This document shows positions 33,880 to 47,489 of a stretch of DNA of 64,000 nucleotides, one piece after another (the first letter of the stretch is position 1; the number at the start of each line of letters is the position of its first letter). Source of the stretch: Rusavskia elegans (taxonomy: Eukaryota; Ascomycota; Lecanoromycetes; Teloschistales; Teloschistaceae). The position numbers and the translations under genes were made by a program. The DNA lies in contig SAUG01000106.1 in assembly GCA_011316305.1 (NCBI GenBank), positions 1 through 64,000 of the forward strand. The letters are read 5' to 3'. The notes under the pieces are model-generated. The model was not told the origin of the DNA. It made no database searches and saw only the letters and a program-made list of their open reading frames with translations.

Positions 33880-34986
33880 AGATATACTCCTCGAAACGGA
33901 GTATAGAAATTTCGGGTTATAGAAATTTTCGATCCGAATCCGATTCGAGCGGGTTCGAATCGAATCCGAATCGAATTAGACAGGTATTAACTCTATCCAA
34001 ATCGAAACGGATTGGATTCGGACTGAAAAATATTAAAATTCTCAAAATAAATTCTTTTTAATCTAATATAGACGCTCAATTGGTTCATTTATAGCTTTTA
34101 ATATCTATTTATTCTAAAGTACTAAGAAAGTCTATATAAATTAATTCAACGCCTATACTAGCGCGATAACCAATTAATTGATTTTATAAACGAAATAAAC
34201 TCGCGAAAACTCGTTTATATCTTAATTTCTTTATATTCCAACCCGTTTATATCTTAATTCGAGATAGATCGATTCAGGTACCTTGAAACCCGATTCGATC
34301 CAACCTTTTACGAAATGGAAATAGATGGACGATTTAGTATAGATATATAAAAAATCTAGAAAAAAAATAGAAATTTCGAAAATATAAATAGAAAGAAAAA
34401 GGAAAAGTAAACGTCTAAACTCGACTAATAGAGATTTTACGTTAAAAGTAATAAAATTTAATCTATAGAATCAAACGTAGTTTAAAATTGTTAGACTATT
34501 TAATTCTAAAAATTAAGATCTATTAGTAGACTGACTACGTTTTATATAAATATAGACAAAAAATACTACGAATAATAATCAAAAAATCAAAAATTTAAAA
34601 ATCAAACCTGATAACGTTAAATCTATAACTGAAATAATAGGAAATATAAAACGTTAAATTATACGTAAAGTGATTCTGTATATATTATACGTTATGAGAT
34701 CGAAGGCAGGAGGTACGTGTAGTTAAAGCGGTCGCGAAATCGAGTAAATCGAGTGTCTATTGATTTTGTCTATGTCCCACGCATCTGCGCACCTGATATT
34801 ATGCTTTTTCCCACTACATTACCTACGAGACTCCGTGTAGATATATTTGTAAATTATATTGCCTTTCGTCTAACACTGATAGAGGTCGTGGCGTTGTCGA
34901 AAAAAGAACACAGTGATATATATCTCTCGTCGTGGTCTTCTCCAGGAATAAATTGTCTGTGGTACCTATCTATTTCTCCCTTCTTT
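33880..34986. other. AT-rich flank and 3' side of the transporter gene
   Basis: 33900-34030 and 34255-34310 contain TCCGAATCCGATTCGAGCGG-type sequence like the inner TIR regions of the hAT-like Y family, so a decayed Y copy may be here, but no complete ends were found. From about 34740 composition is normal. No gene is supported. Confidence 0.4.
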
Positions 34987-37380
34987 TCACGCGTCGACTC
35001 TTGATCTATAATCTCCGTCATTTTCTTCCTCCTCCTCACCCAGATCACTAGGTCCACCCATACAAGATACAGAGACGATCAATACCGCCACCGCAAACCC
35101 TACCAGCGTCCTCAAAGTCAACAACAAGCTTGCTTGAAAAGCATCACGGACGGCTTGCTGTGCCACCCTACTCGACAGCTCGGAAATCAAGTATGGTTTC
35201 TGTAGGATTTCTTTCATAAAAGCTGGGGACTTGCATCTTCGGGTCAGATGTATTAATATAGGTGGGGAATAAAGCACTAACCACAAGGTTGAATGGAATG
35301 GCGCTCGTTCTATAGGTTACCGATGAACGTTGGATAGTTCCGGATATCGTCAGACCGATTGCGCCTCCCAGGCGTTCGAAAACAGTTGCCAGAGAGCTTG
35401 CGACGGCTATATCTAAGCCCAGCAGTATAGATCAGAATTGTGGCGCGCCTGCAGGTTGAGAGGTTTTGCAGTGGGCACGTGCCACGCCGCATGAAAGAGA
35501 TAGGAAAGATATGGAACCTGTCCGGGGGCTGATGGAGCGCCAACTTACCATCGGAGGAAACGGCAGTTTGGGCTTGAAGGAAACTCGTTTGGAGCACCAG
35601 TCCCGAGCCAGCACCGAAGACTGACAAAGTGGCGATTAGAATGGCCATTGAGAGTTTGTCAAGGAAAGACGAAATGACAACATTGCCGGTAAGGAATAGT
35701 ACTGCTCCTGTGATAATTATCACGCGTTTCCCGTTTCTATTGCCTGGACGTAGAGTAGAGAGGGTAGTGGTTGAAACTCGAAGAAGTAGCGGATAGATCA
35801 GGCTGACGATTATGAATCCGAGAAGGTAGGGCGCAAGTAGCAGCCCAGCCATAGTCGAGTCGCGGTCCTGGACGACCAAAAACCACACCGGCCTAGTGGT
35901 AGTTAGTCAATCAGAACGAATGGCTGGTGGCGAAATGTTCCCCAGAACCGAAATTATGCCGATAAGACGCACTCGAGCGAAGAGAACCTACATGTAGTAG
36001 AGAGAGCTGTCAAAGCATACCGAATATAGGAACAGGTTGGCCAAAGCAGCCAGCAAGCGCCCGTTCTTCATCATTCGGACAGGGAGCAGAGCTCTGTCCT
36101 GCTCGATGCCAAATTCATTGGCCATCAGACCGAGGAGAGAGACCAGTGACACCACTAGCAATATAGGAACTTGGGCCGAAGCCCACGGCCAGTAATTACC
36201 TCCGAGTGTGACTGGGAGGATCAAGCAAACCACCGTACTTGCGAGTAGCATGCTGCCAATCCAGTCAATCCCACCCAGGGCTTGCAAACTTGTCCACATC
36301 CGTGCGGCAACCATGCCGGAAGATATACTAGGATCACTCGGAGTACGGTAGACGAAGAAGAGCATGATGAACGCAAATCCAACGATTGGTAGATTGATCC
36401 AAAAGCACCAACGCCAGGTCAGCTCCTTCGTGAGGACTTGTTTGCAAAACATATCAGCATTGCGGTAAATCCTCAAGCCAGTCAGACCGTCTCACGTCGG
36501 TCCAAAAACGACATTCAAGCTACGTGAAGCTCTTTCAAAAGAATAGGTTGAACATACCTCCTCCAAGAATTGGACCAAGCACGGCAGCAATACCGGAACC
36601 GGAAATCAAGATGCTTTGATATCTGGGCCGATCGTCTGGCTATCATCAGCATCCAAGGTTTCTCTAATTGAAAGAGTTGTCCCCTTGTCGGCTTCCAAGT
36701 TTTACCAAGTGGAAATTCGTCAGCGACTATGACGAAACTTAAAACCGTCATACCCCCAGCACCTATTCCACTTAGGGCACGAGCAGCGATGAAGAAAGGC
36801 ATGTTGGGCGCCCATCCGCAGCCAGCACTGGCAAGCATAAACAAGAAAGCTGCAAATAGTAGCGGACCTGTATTTCATTCACCAAAGATACCAAGAGCAA
36901 TATGTCAAGATCGCCCTCTACCTTTACGCCCGAGGGCATTGGAGATATTGCCTAGAAGTATTTCATCATCCCATCACTGCGTCTCAAGGAACATCCAAGG
37001 AGGTTTACCATAGATAGGCTGGATAGAGATTATTGTGACCAAATACGAGACGGAAACCCAGCTGAACAAGGCGAACGCATCGAAGTCGGAGACAATAGGC
37101 ACAGCCGCAACGGCCACCTTGAAGTACATCATTAGAAGACCAAACGAACTCTGTAAAACTGGCGGCAAACAATGTTCTCATCCAAAGTTCCGACGAAGAC
37201 AGCAATGGCAAGCCCAAGGAAGAGCGCAAGCAACTGTGCCTTTCCTGCTACCGATGAACGGTCTCCTGAAGTCGTGCTCCTTGAGAGAATGCTCTCTTCC
37301 AAAAGGGTTGTCTAGTCACGTCTTAGCAGGTCTGAGTCAAAATTGGTGGTCCACTGATTTACATGTTCTGAAGCTTCCAT
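34987..37380 (-). CDS. MFS multidrug/toxin efflux transporter, 14-TM (DHA2) type
   Basis: Ten exons on the minus strand: 37380-37363, 37311-37171, 37117-37009, 36951-36922, 36867-36706, 36635-36558, 36436-35992, 35892-35549, 35412-35282, 35229-34987; 1701 nt, 566 aa. The nine introns are 51-136 nt, all GT-AG, and every junction keeps frame. Family hallmarks in order: LALFLGLAIAVFVGTLDENIV (TM1), SDFDAFALFSWVSVSYLV, QPIYGNISNALGRKG (the loop 2-3 signature), FIAARALSGIGAGGMTVLS (TM4), SGSGIAAVLGPILGGVLT (motif C region), TWRWCFWINLPI, SLYYMPVWFLVVQ, and a C-terminal acidic tail after a last TM. This matches fungal 14-spanner proton antiporters that export drugs or secondary metabolites through the plasma membrane. 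Intron 1 removes an in-frame TAG, so the gene appears intact. It stands alone between two RIPed blocks; no biosynthetic gene adjoins it. Confidence 0.85.
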
Positions 37381-38530
37381 CGTAGCTGTACTGCACTATC
37401 CTTCTCACACAAAATTTAAACGGCGAGGAAGTCATACGTGTTTACAATCTGATGACATCAAGACATCATGACGGCGTGGGTGTCATCCGCGCACAGGATG
37501 GATGGTGCGGCTGCCGGAGTGTGGGATGAACTGCATATCTCTGAAAGTATTGGTATCCCTTGAATGCATCCCTGCAGCACAAAAGCCAAGACATGCAGAG
37601 GTACCGGAGGGGCATCTAGACCTACATCGCGACAGTAGGATCGGACGCAGGCGGGCCGCACGAGCTGCATAGCATGCGAGGTCGTGAGTCACGCATGATC
37701 GCCAAGCCCGAGGATAGGCGAATTGGGGTAAATATATCTTCGAGCGTTCCATTCTCACGGCTAGCCAGAAGGCTGGGAAAGGTTACAGTCCCGTTCCGTA
37801 GATGCTCGCACCACATGCCTACTGAACGGGCCAAACTATTGGATGGTGCGAGTACAACATGTTGTATCTAGTGGCTTGGCAGCCATGTAGTCTCCGGAGT
37901 TGACAATCGGGATAAGGTTTATCGATCTCAGATCGGTAATATTCTTGCAGGCCGAGACTAGAGTGCGAAAGTATAAGGTATATCTATCAATGGCAAATAC
38001 TCTAAACAGCCCGATTCGGCCGTTAAAGCTTTGATTAATCGCAAATCTTAGGAGATCTAGAATCTATCTTACGTGGATATCACACGTATCATCGAATCTT
38101 GGAAGGATTATAATCCGTGGATATCATATATTTACTGAAAAGTACTATAGAAAATACAAAAAGGTACTATTAAAATAACTAAAAGATACTACAATCTAAT
38201 AAACGATTCTAACTAATCGATATAATTAGTTACTATTCCGCTATTTTTTTTTTATTTAATATTTTTTAATAGAGATAGCGATTTTAGTTTTCTTTTTATT
38301 TATATATATTTATTTTATCTATTTATTAGAAACAAATTCTATCTATAGATTTAAAAGTATTTAATAATATATTATAATATATTCAACGGCAATTGAATTC
38401 TATTTATAACTATTTCTTCTTTTTTCTTATTCGTCGACTTCGATATATTTAATTTTTATTATTTCTATCGTTAAAGCTATTAAATTTTTTATATAGACTA
38501 GTATTGTTTTTAGTTATATCGAAACGTTAA
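37381..38530. other. Transporter promoter side, then AT-rich DNA
   Basis: 37381-37990 is of normal composition and holds the transporter promoter and several short overlapping ORFs without features. From about 38000 AT-rich, no recognisable repeat until the LTR at 38531. Confidence 0.5.
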
Positions 38531-38770
38531 TATTAAGGCGGTGGTATTCCTAGGGCAGTATACGATTGTAGACCAGACGAAAGATATATTATAGAACTAA
38601 CTTATATCCTAGAAAGACTGGGGTATAGCCTAGTAATAAGGGAAAGGAAAAAGCGGGGAAGAATCGAAATCCGATACGCTAGTAACGCTCTAGCGACTAG
38701 ACGGCGAGCTTTATTTCTAAACGTCCTAATTATATCTCTAAAGCCTATATAACGCGTTTAACGCTTTATA
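38531..38770 (-). repeat. 3' LTR of element C
   Basis: 240 bp, TATTAAGGCGGTGG... to ...GCGTTTAACGCTTTATA, preceded by GTTAA. Confidence 0.85.
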
Positions 38771-39629
38771 ATTACCTTTTCTTTAGCGATATCGTCCCCG
38801 ATATTATACTATATCTATTTATTTATTAATAGTACTTATTAAATAAATCTATTAACTTTATAGTTAGCTATAAAAATTAAAAAAGGTAAAAAAAAAAAGT
38901 TATTCTTTAGCTATTATTATAAAGGGCTTTTTTCTATATATAACTATACCTCCGCTATATAGATATATACTAGTATAAAGCTAAAAATTAAGGTACTACT
39001 ATAAATTAAATATAGATTTCCCGGAATTTACGATATAATTCGAGGCGTATTACCGTTATACTATAGTACTATTAAGTAAAAGCTATAATTTTACCTTAGT
39101 ATATATTTTCGATGGAATATACTATACCTGCCGGTATATATTATATTTATATCTATATATATATTGCTTATTAATTATACTAGATAATAGTTCTAATAAA
39201 TATAATCGAACCCGAACCTAATATAAACGTTCGAGAATTTTAGATAGTAAATAAACGTTTAGAATAATACGGTTCCGACGCGCTAGCGATAATATAATAA
39301 TATTTTACTTTATAGAAATTTTGATTTCCTATAATTTATTTATTTAAATATTTCTTTTTCGTTTATATAAATTTTTCTATCTATTATATATATAAATATA
39401 TCTTAACTTCTATATATTAGGTATTTTTATTACGCTATAAATAATAGAGGCTCTATTATTCGTTTACGTTCTATTTTTAAATATATAAAAGATTACCTTA
39501 CTAATATCTACAAGAAATACTATAAAAATAGAAAAGAATTTTTAGACTATAAAACCGTATAGCTACCTCTATTATATTACTTTAAAGCTAATATAATAGA
39601 TATTTTATATTTTCGATATAGCTGTCTGA

Positions 39630-40894
39630 TAAATAATTAGCGCTTATTAATTTATAATATAAAACGATAAAGAGTTATTTTCTAATAACTATAAAGTTAT
39701 AAAAAAACTCGTTATAGATATTATAAATATCTTTAAATATATCCCGGCTTTAGATATAATACTATATAATCTAATCCGGAAGTCGGATAATTTTAAATAT
39801 TTTATAAAAATTTTAAATTCGATTCTATAATACCTAGATATATATAAATATATAAATAAAAGTTTAGTTAGAAAAAACGAAGCTATATAAAATAAAATAG
39901 TAATTTTAGAAACCGAAATTAGAAATTTAAAGTTTTAGCGTCTTTTAGATATATCTTTTTTTCCCGGCTTTAGCTTCTTACGCGGATATTTATCTTTATT
40001 ATTATTATTCGTCTCTCGTTTATATTATAAAAACTCTATCCTGCCGGCGGTATCTAGATTTCTATTCTTTAGGATAGATATTATTAGTACCCCGGTAGCG
40101 GTATAGATATCTACTATAGTATCCTGTTCTACTACTATATTATATCCGTTTTTTAATAGTCCGAAATCTTTAGATATAATTTATAATCTTTTATATAGAG
40201 TAGCTAATTACTAATATATTACTATAAAATCGGAAAATATTTTTCGGATCTTTATACCTTCGGTTATAGACTACTATAAATTTCGACTATATTCTATTAG
40301 TATTATTTAAAACCTTTCCGATAATAAAGCCTTTTAGATATAAACGCCTACTTTTAGAAATTCTACGCTATTAATAGTATAACCGATACTAGCTATTAAG
40401 ATTTCTTTAGATAAATTAACGCCTCTTTTATCTATCTAGTTAAATCTAAAGCCGATATAATATTCTAGTAGATCGCTTTATACTTTTAGGAACTATAATA
40501 ATAGAAAAGCTTTATCGAATTACCTTTTTATATATTATTAAATAAAAGGAAGATCTATATTTATTTCCGGTAGTTCTATTATAGTTTCCTCTAACCTTAT
40601 TTCCGCGCGCAGTCTCGAAGGCGCCGAAGGTATCCGGATCCTAACCTTTAGAGGTTAGAACTTTCTATATTCCGGCCCTTTAGGCAGTATTTTTAATAAA
40701 TAGTCTAATATTTTTTAATACTTTTAACTATATTTATAAACTCCTTTAGACTATCTTTTTAGCGGTATAAAAAGAGAGTATCTTCTCTACGCTATCTCCC
40801 CTACCTATTATAGGATAAAAAGATAGTATAGAATAGAAGTTCGATATAAAGCTAGATTATCTACGTTATTATAGGTATCTAAAAATTAAAAAGC
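39630..40894 (+). pseudogene. Antisense ORF remnant inside element C
   Basis: On the plus strand, opposite to gag-pol, one frame runs about 420 codons with only scattered TAA/TAG. It reads as a lysine-rich helical or coiled-coil N-terminal part (NDKELFSNNYKVIKKLVIDI near 39663; IVILETEIRNLKF near 39905), a hydrophobic segment (DISFFPGFSFLRGYLSLLLL near 39950), and a more polar C-terminal part (SARSLEGAEGIRILTFRG near 40610; KREYLLYAISPTYYRIKR near 40770). The minus frames over the same stretch carry clearly more stops. Antisense ORFs between pol and the 3' LTR are known in some plant Ty3 elements, with unknown function. I recognise no domain. A captured host gene is the other explanation. Confidence 0.4.
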
Positions 40895-43800
40895 GGGACC
40901 TTTATTATAGTAAGTAAGGATATAGTACTATAGACTCTATAAAGTAGTTCTAATAAATTCAATTAACTATAAAAATCTACTTCTAGATATATATATTATA
41001 TATATATTCTATAAAGTCTAATACCTATAATTATAGCTTATTTCTATTAAGTCCTACCTCTTTTACGTTCTAGCTTATATTTTTTTATTAGAAGGTTACT
41101 CTAATTATATACTTCGATAAATTTCTAAATATTTCCGAGGTTTTTTTATAGCTACTAGAAATTATATTTCTTTAGCTAACTAGTCTATTTAATTAGATAT
41201 TTAGTTTTTAGATTTTCGCTCTTTTTAGATTTTATAAATATTTTATTTAAAATAGCTTCTACTTCCTATTCCTCTTTATTATCGATAAACTCCGGTAATA
41301 GATATTCTAGTAGTTTACTATTTTAATAGTAATAGAACTTTTCAAATAAAGATATATAAAAGATATTATAGATTTTTAATCTATTTAAAAGAACTAACCG
41401 GTAAATATATATAAATCGAAATCTGATATAGGCCTATAAATTTAGAAGTAATTTTTTTCGATTATTTTAACTTTAGATTCTTTATAGATAATAGTACTAA
41501 ATTACTAACTTTATATTCTATCGATAGATATTTTTTATTATAGTATTTAGCCTGGTTTATTTAAATTTCTTTCTAGTTTATATATATCGATTCGTATATT
41601 TTTCGTAGGTTTATAACTCTTTCTTTTACTACTAGTACTTTCGTATTTACTATTTCCTTCTCTATAGCGTTATTTTTAACGCCTTCGAATATTATATTAG
41701 GATTATAGCCTATTAGCGCTTCGAAAGAAAATATTTTTATAATACTATATTCGCTATTATTATAGATAAATTTAGCTAAAAGTAAAAGTTTAGTCTAGTT
41801 TTTCTATTTTTTATAAGTATATACCTTTAGATAATATTCTAGTAATTAATTCTATTTTTTAGTCTATCTATCTATTTAAAGATAAAACGTAGTATTTAAA
41901 CGATATTTAATTTTTAAATAATAGTAGACCTCTAACTAGAATTCGCTCGTAAATAGTAAACTTCTATCGCTAATAATCCTATTAGAAATAAATCCTTTAT
42001 ATTAAAGTTTATTTAAAAAATAAATTCTATAAAATTCTTTATATTAATTGTTTTATAATAAAGAATATATCTTACTATTTTAGTAAATCGATCGACGGCT
42101 ACTAGTATTAAATCTATAATACTTCGAAAGTATCGAATAAATAGTAATCTAGTAATAAAATCTATTACTATTTTTTTCTATAACCGTATAGAATATAAAA
42201 GATTTTACAACTTTCTATACGGTTTATATCTATAGATTTTAATTTATTAATAGATATAATATATTTCTTTATACTTTATAATATATTTAGATCGTTTCAG
42301 CTAGCTATAGCTACGGCGAATAAATAATAAGGTTCGCTAATATCTAAAATATCTAGCTATAGAATTATTATAGTATTTTACTAGTAGTTTTATATATAGT
42401 ACTTTATTTTCGGATATATATAAGGATTTTTTATAAAAGAGAAAACTAGTTCCTGCTTCTATATTTTATAGCCTGGCTTTTTTTTTCGATTTATATTTAA
42501 TAGTCTATATACGCTTTTAAATATCGGTATTCCGATTTTAAAACTATATAAATATATTACGTATACCAGAAATTATTTTACTATAAACTATTTTATTAAT
42601 AAAAGCCTTCCGCGCTATTTAATATAGGATACCTAGGCTATAGTATATATTCCTAGTAATAGAATTTATTCCGTTATCGTATCTTTTATCGAGGATAGTT
42701 ATTACTAATCTATTACTACCGCGTCGGCAGCCCGTTATACCCGGAGATAATCTTGATATACGAAATATATCGCGTCCTTTCTATAGTAGTAGAAGGTTAG
42801 TTCTATTATCTTTAGAGTTTTTAAACTCTATTAAAGGTTTTCTAAACCTTCTAGTTATATATTTATATAAAGCGTAATTAATTCGAATCTTTTATATAGT
42901 AAACGGTTGACTACTAGATTTATAGCTAGTAAAGATCAGCTTCTACTAAAATATAGGTAATATTATCTAGGTTTAAAAATTAATATCTTTATAATCTGGC
43001 CTTCTAGATAGCGAAGTAGCTGGATTAGTTTTTTCTAGATAATAGAAAATATTAAAATCTATAGTAGCTAATTTAATAATCTAGCGATATTATTAAATAT
43101 TTAGTTCTTTAATTTTTATAAAACCCCGAAGATTATTATAATCTATCCAGACTTTTACTGTATATTTTATACCTTTAAAATAATATTTCTATTACTCGAA
43201 GACCTTAATAATAGCGAGTAATTCGGTATTATACGTTTCGTAATTACGTTCGGTAGAAATTATTTTTTTTAACTAGAATATAACTAGGCGCTAGCGATTA
43301 TTTTTATTAGGTTAAAATATAATTCTAGCTAATCTAACCCTAGAAATATTAGTTTCGATATAGATTTCTTTTTCTAGATTAAAGTACTATAATATCCCGG
43401 TAGTATTAAAAACGTATTTTAGTTTTTTAAAAGTCTTTTAGATTCCGATAGTCTAATAAAGCGGTTCCGACTTCTTTCCGGCTATATTCCCTATAAGTAA
43501 ACTTATTAGAAATACCGTAATTCTAAAATATTAGTAAATAAAATACTAATAAAAATTTATAAATTCTAGAAAGATTTATACTTTATAATAAGTCTTCGGG
43601 ATCGGCTATTCCTTAATAGTTATTATTTATTCTAGGTCTATCGATATACCTTCCGTAGATATAATAAAGCCTAAAAACTCTATACTTTTAATATTAAAAA
43701 TATATTTTTTAAAGTTAAAATATAGTTATATATTATAAAGCTTTCAGGCTACCTATCGGATATATTTCTAATATTTTTCTTCCGAATTAAAAAAGATTAA

Positions 43801-46582
43801 AATATTATCTAGATAGACTATATAGTAAATATTAACTAATTTTCCTAAAATCCGATTAATATAAACTTAGAAAGTTATAAATATATTAGTAAAATCGAAA
43901 GATATAATAAGATATTCGAAATACTTATATTTTATACGAAATACGGTTTTCTATTTATTATTCTTTTTAATCCGGATTCGATAATAGATATTTTTAATAT
44001 TATATTTAGAAAAGTATTTTACTTTTAATAATCGATCTAGGATTTTAGAAATAAAAAATAAAAGATAACGATTTTTAATCGTTACTTTATTAAGACCTCT
44101 ATAGTCGATATATATACGAAAACTACTATCTTTTTTTAATATAAAGAAGATTAAAACTTCTATAGAAAATATTAAATAGTAAATCCAGCCCTTTTTTAAA
44201 ACGCTATCTAGATAATTTTATAGCTTATCGAGTTTATATTTAAATAGACTATAGATTAGACTATATAGTAGATTTCACCTATCTAGTTCGATTTTATAAT
44301 CGGTATTTTTAATTAGCGGTAAGGAATCTACTAGATATATATTATAAACCTCGATCTTTTTATATATAGGTTCCGGAATCGACGGTTCGGGCTATTATAT
44401 ATCCTCGTCGTCTTTATCTTTATCGGCGCCGTTAGCTTCCGCCTATATAGTAATATTATTATTAGATTTTATATATACGACGGTAATCGATATTATTTAT
44501 ACTAATATATACTTTTCGGCCTATAATATATAGATAAAAACTACCGATAAATCGATACTAAAGCAGATTAATTATTTTATACCTATCTAGTTATCTTATA
44601 TCGTTTTACTATAGATAGAAAATCGCTATTATTCTAATCCCAGGTCTATAACTATATACATCTAATATAAAGCTAGTATACTTAAAAGGATACTATAATT
44701 ATCGGTTATATTTAGAGCGTAGAATTATAATATATATATTTCCCGACGGCTCTAACTATCTATTATTATCTAGTTTAAATTATATATTCTATAACAGGTA
44801 GCGCGCTAACTTCTAATCTATTAAAAATAGAGTTTCTCGGCTTTTTAAATAGGTTTCAGATTATATTAAATAATAAAAGTTTAAGAAATAATATTAATCT
44901 AAGAGTTTAGATCTAGAAATACTTTAGTTCTACTATACTCTTTCGCTGGTAACTCGATAAATACTTTTATTAGAAGACTATTTCTTATTTTAATTTATTT
45001 ATTTTAATCTATTATCGAAGCTATAACTGGTCCTTTTGGTTTTTTAACTACTTAGTATTACTAGGATTACCTTTCGTCGTATTAATAGTAGGCTTTTTAA
45101 AAGATCTATTACTATTACTACGAGCGCTATTAGATTTCCGATTATTTTAGTCTTGGTTTTGGTTCTTAGAATAATTTTTAGACTAATAATCTATACTACT
45201 ATAAAAAAAGTATATACTAGATTTATTATTTTATTTATACTTTCTAGAGTTATTATTATTTTTATTAGGAATATTTTTTCTATTAATACTATTCTAACCG
45301 TCCTATAATTAACTTCCCTGGTTCCGGTTTTTGAACTTTCGAGAATTCCCTTTACTATATAGAGGCGGATAGAATCTATTAGTAGAAGAGTTCTACTACT
45401 AATCCGGCGTTACTTTATTTATATTTTTCTATCGGATAGTTTAAACTACCTATTTATTATAGCCGAAGTCTTTTAATTTCGTATTTTAAATTTATATAGT
45501 ACGCTATAGTTCCGGACGAATTAAAAAAAAAAAAAGATCGAACGCTATTCTTCCGATAAAAGAAGTAGCTAGGCCTCTAGTAGTATAAAGAATTATAAAA
45601 TTCTAGAATATTTTAGTCCCTGTTCTAGATTATATAAAGATACTTCGTTATAGTATCTAACGAATAAGATTTAAGATCGGTATTAAAATTTAAAAGAAAA
45701 TCTATAAATTTATCCTATAATATACTATCAAAGATATTTTTATTAATAAAGGATTCTTTCTTTTCGAGCTAACGGTTTAACTTCTAACTTTTAATAAAGT
45801 CCTAGGCCTATCGGATTTAATCTATATAGATAATTAAAATATCGGATTTATAGAACTAATTTCTATAGAATTCGACCTATTTATGATATCTTTTAAAAGT
45901 TATTTTATCGCTATACTTTTCGGGCTCTTTAATTTTAAATTTTAATAAAGTTTTAAACGCTCGCGAAAGCCTAATAGCTGGCCTAAAAGAAAGTTAATCG
46001 GTATCTAGAATATAATTCGGATCTATTATATAGAAAGCTTCTACCCTATAATATATTTTTAAAAGAGTTTTCTTTTTTACTACTATTTAAACCTCTAAGG
46101 CTCGAAGTTTTTTATTACTATCGGACCTATTACTATTATTTCTACTATTATTTAAATCATTCGAGTTACTACTACTACTAGATAGTTAACCTATAAAGGT
46201 TTTTAAAAAAGTACTTCTATTAGATTATAACTAACTATTAAATAGATACCATTAATAGATTTAGCCGTCGGAAATAATATAGTTTTCCGATATACTAGTA
46301 ATAAAGTTACTATAGAATTCCGATTAGATTTTCGGAATAATAGAAGATAATCTAGGATTTTTTTTATCGGACGTTTTCGATATAGGCGGGTTATATTTAT
46401 TAGATTAATCCGTAATATCTATTATCCGTAGCTTAATAGCTTTAGCGCTAGTTTAGGATAGTCCTGCCTAAAGTATTTTACTATAGCTATAACTACTATA
46501 AGTATTATATATCGATATTAATATAATCGTACTATAAATAATATATACCGAGTTAAAAACGTTTAAAAAGATAAATTAAAAC

Positions 46583-46822
46583 TATTAAAGCGGTAGTATT
46601 TCTAGAATAATATATAATTATAGACTAGACGAACGATATATTATAAAACTAATTTATACCCTAGAAAGACTAGAGTATAGCCTAGTAATAAAGGAAGGGA
46701 GAAAGTAGGAAAGGATCGAGATCCGATACGCTAGCGATATTCTAGCGACTAGGCGGCGAGCCTCGTTTCCAAGCGTCCTAATTATATTTCCAAGGCCTAT
46801 ATAACGCGTTTGGCGCTTTATA
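46583..46822 (-). repeat. 5' LTR of element C
   Basis: 240 bp, TATTAAAGCGGTAG... to ...GCGTTTGGCGCTTTATA, followed by GTTAA. It keeps more C and G than its partner. Confidence 0.85.
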
Positions 46823-47489
46823 GTTAAATATATTCATTTATTCTTTTATTTCTATTTTATATCTTTTTTATACTATACTATATTCTATCGTTAGCTCTAT
46901 ATTATTATATTTCAAGATAATATAAAAAATCGTTACTCGTCATCGCTAGCGAAAAGAAATAAAAAAATCTTTATAAAATTTATCTTCTTTTTTTTCTTCT
47001 ACTTTTACTTTATATTACTTTTTTTTTGATTTCGTTATTTTATTAACTTTTAGCTACGGCTATATATACGTTCGATTTATATCTTTTCATAATAGAAATA
47101 TTATAAAATAACCCGTTATTTTTCGACGTTACGAATACTCGTTTCTACTATCTAAAATATAGACGATAAACGATAAAAAAAGATTTTAAAAGTCGATTTT
47201 TTAAGCGATTTTAAATTAACTATTATTGCTGTTATTAGTTGTTCTTTACTTTTATTATAAAGGGAATTATAGATCTTTAGACGATCTAAAAGAATTTAAT
47301 ATCTAGAAAATTGTAATTATAGAAATCTTCGATCGTAGATTAAATTCCTTCGCTATTATAATTTTCGAAATTTTCTTTATCTTTTTTAATTTCTTTATAG
47401 ATATTTTAGCTTTAAAATTTATATTTTTTTCAATTATAACTTTTTTAATTATTCAATCGGAATAATTAAAAATTTTAAAAGTTATAAAA
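46823..47489. other. AT-rich spacer between elements C and Y3
   Basis: No coding frame or complete repeat recognised. Confidence 0.5.

Larger units (their letters stand above)
38531..46822 (-). mobile_element. Ty3/gypsy element C, full length, RIP-degraded
   Basis: 8292 bp between 240-bp LTRs (38531-38770 and 46583-46822) with exact duplication GTTAA/GTTAA. Pol lies on the minus strand: a YLDN(I)LIF reverse-transcriptase motif (ancestrally YLDD) near 43805-43850, RNase H and integrase at lower coordinates, gag toward 45.3-46.5 kb. The LTR (TATTAAGGCGGTGGTATTCC...) is unrelated to the A/B/D LTR, so this is a second Ty3 family. Between pol and the 3' LTR, about 39630-40894, the better frame is on the opposite strand (listed separately). 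Domain limits inside the element are approximate because RIP stops fill every frame. Confidence 0.85.

Noticed and set aside
37312..37314. Premature stop (TAG) near the start of the MFS gene
   Set aside because: A 51-nt intron with GTAAAT donor, CTAAG branch site and CTAG acceptor removes it in frame, and family-like sequence follows.
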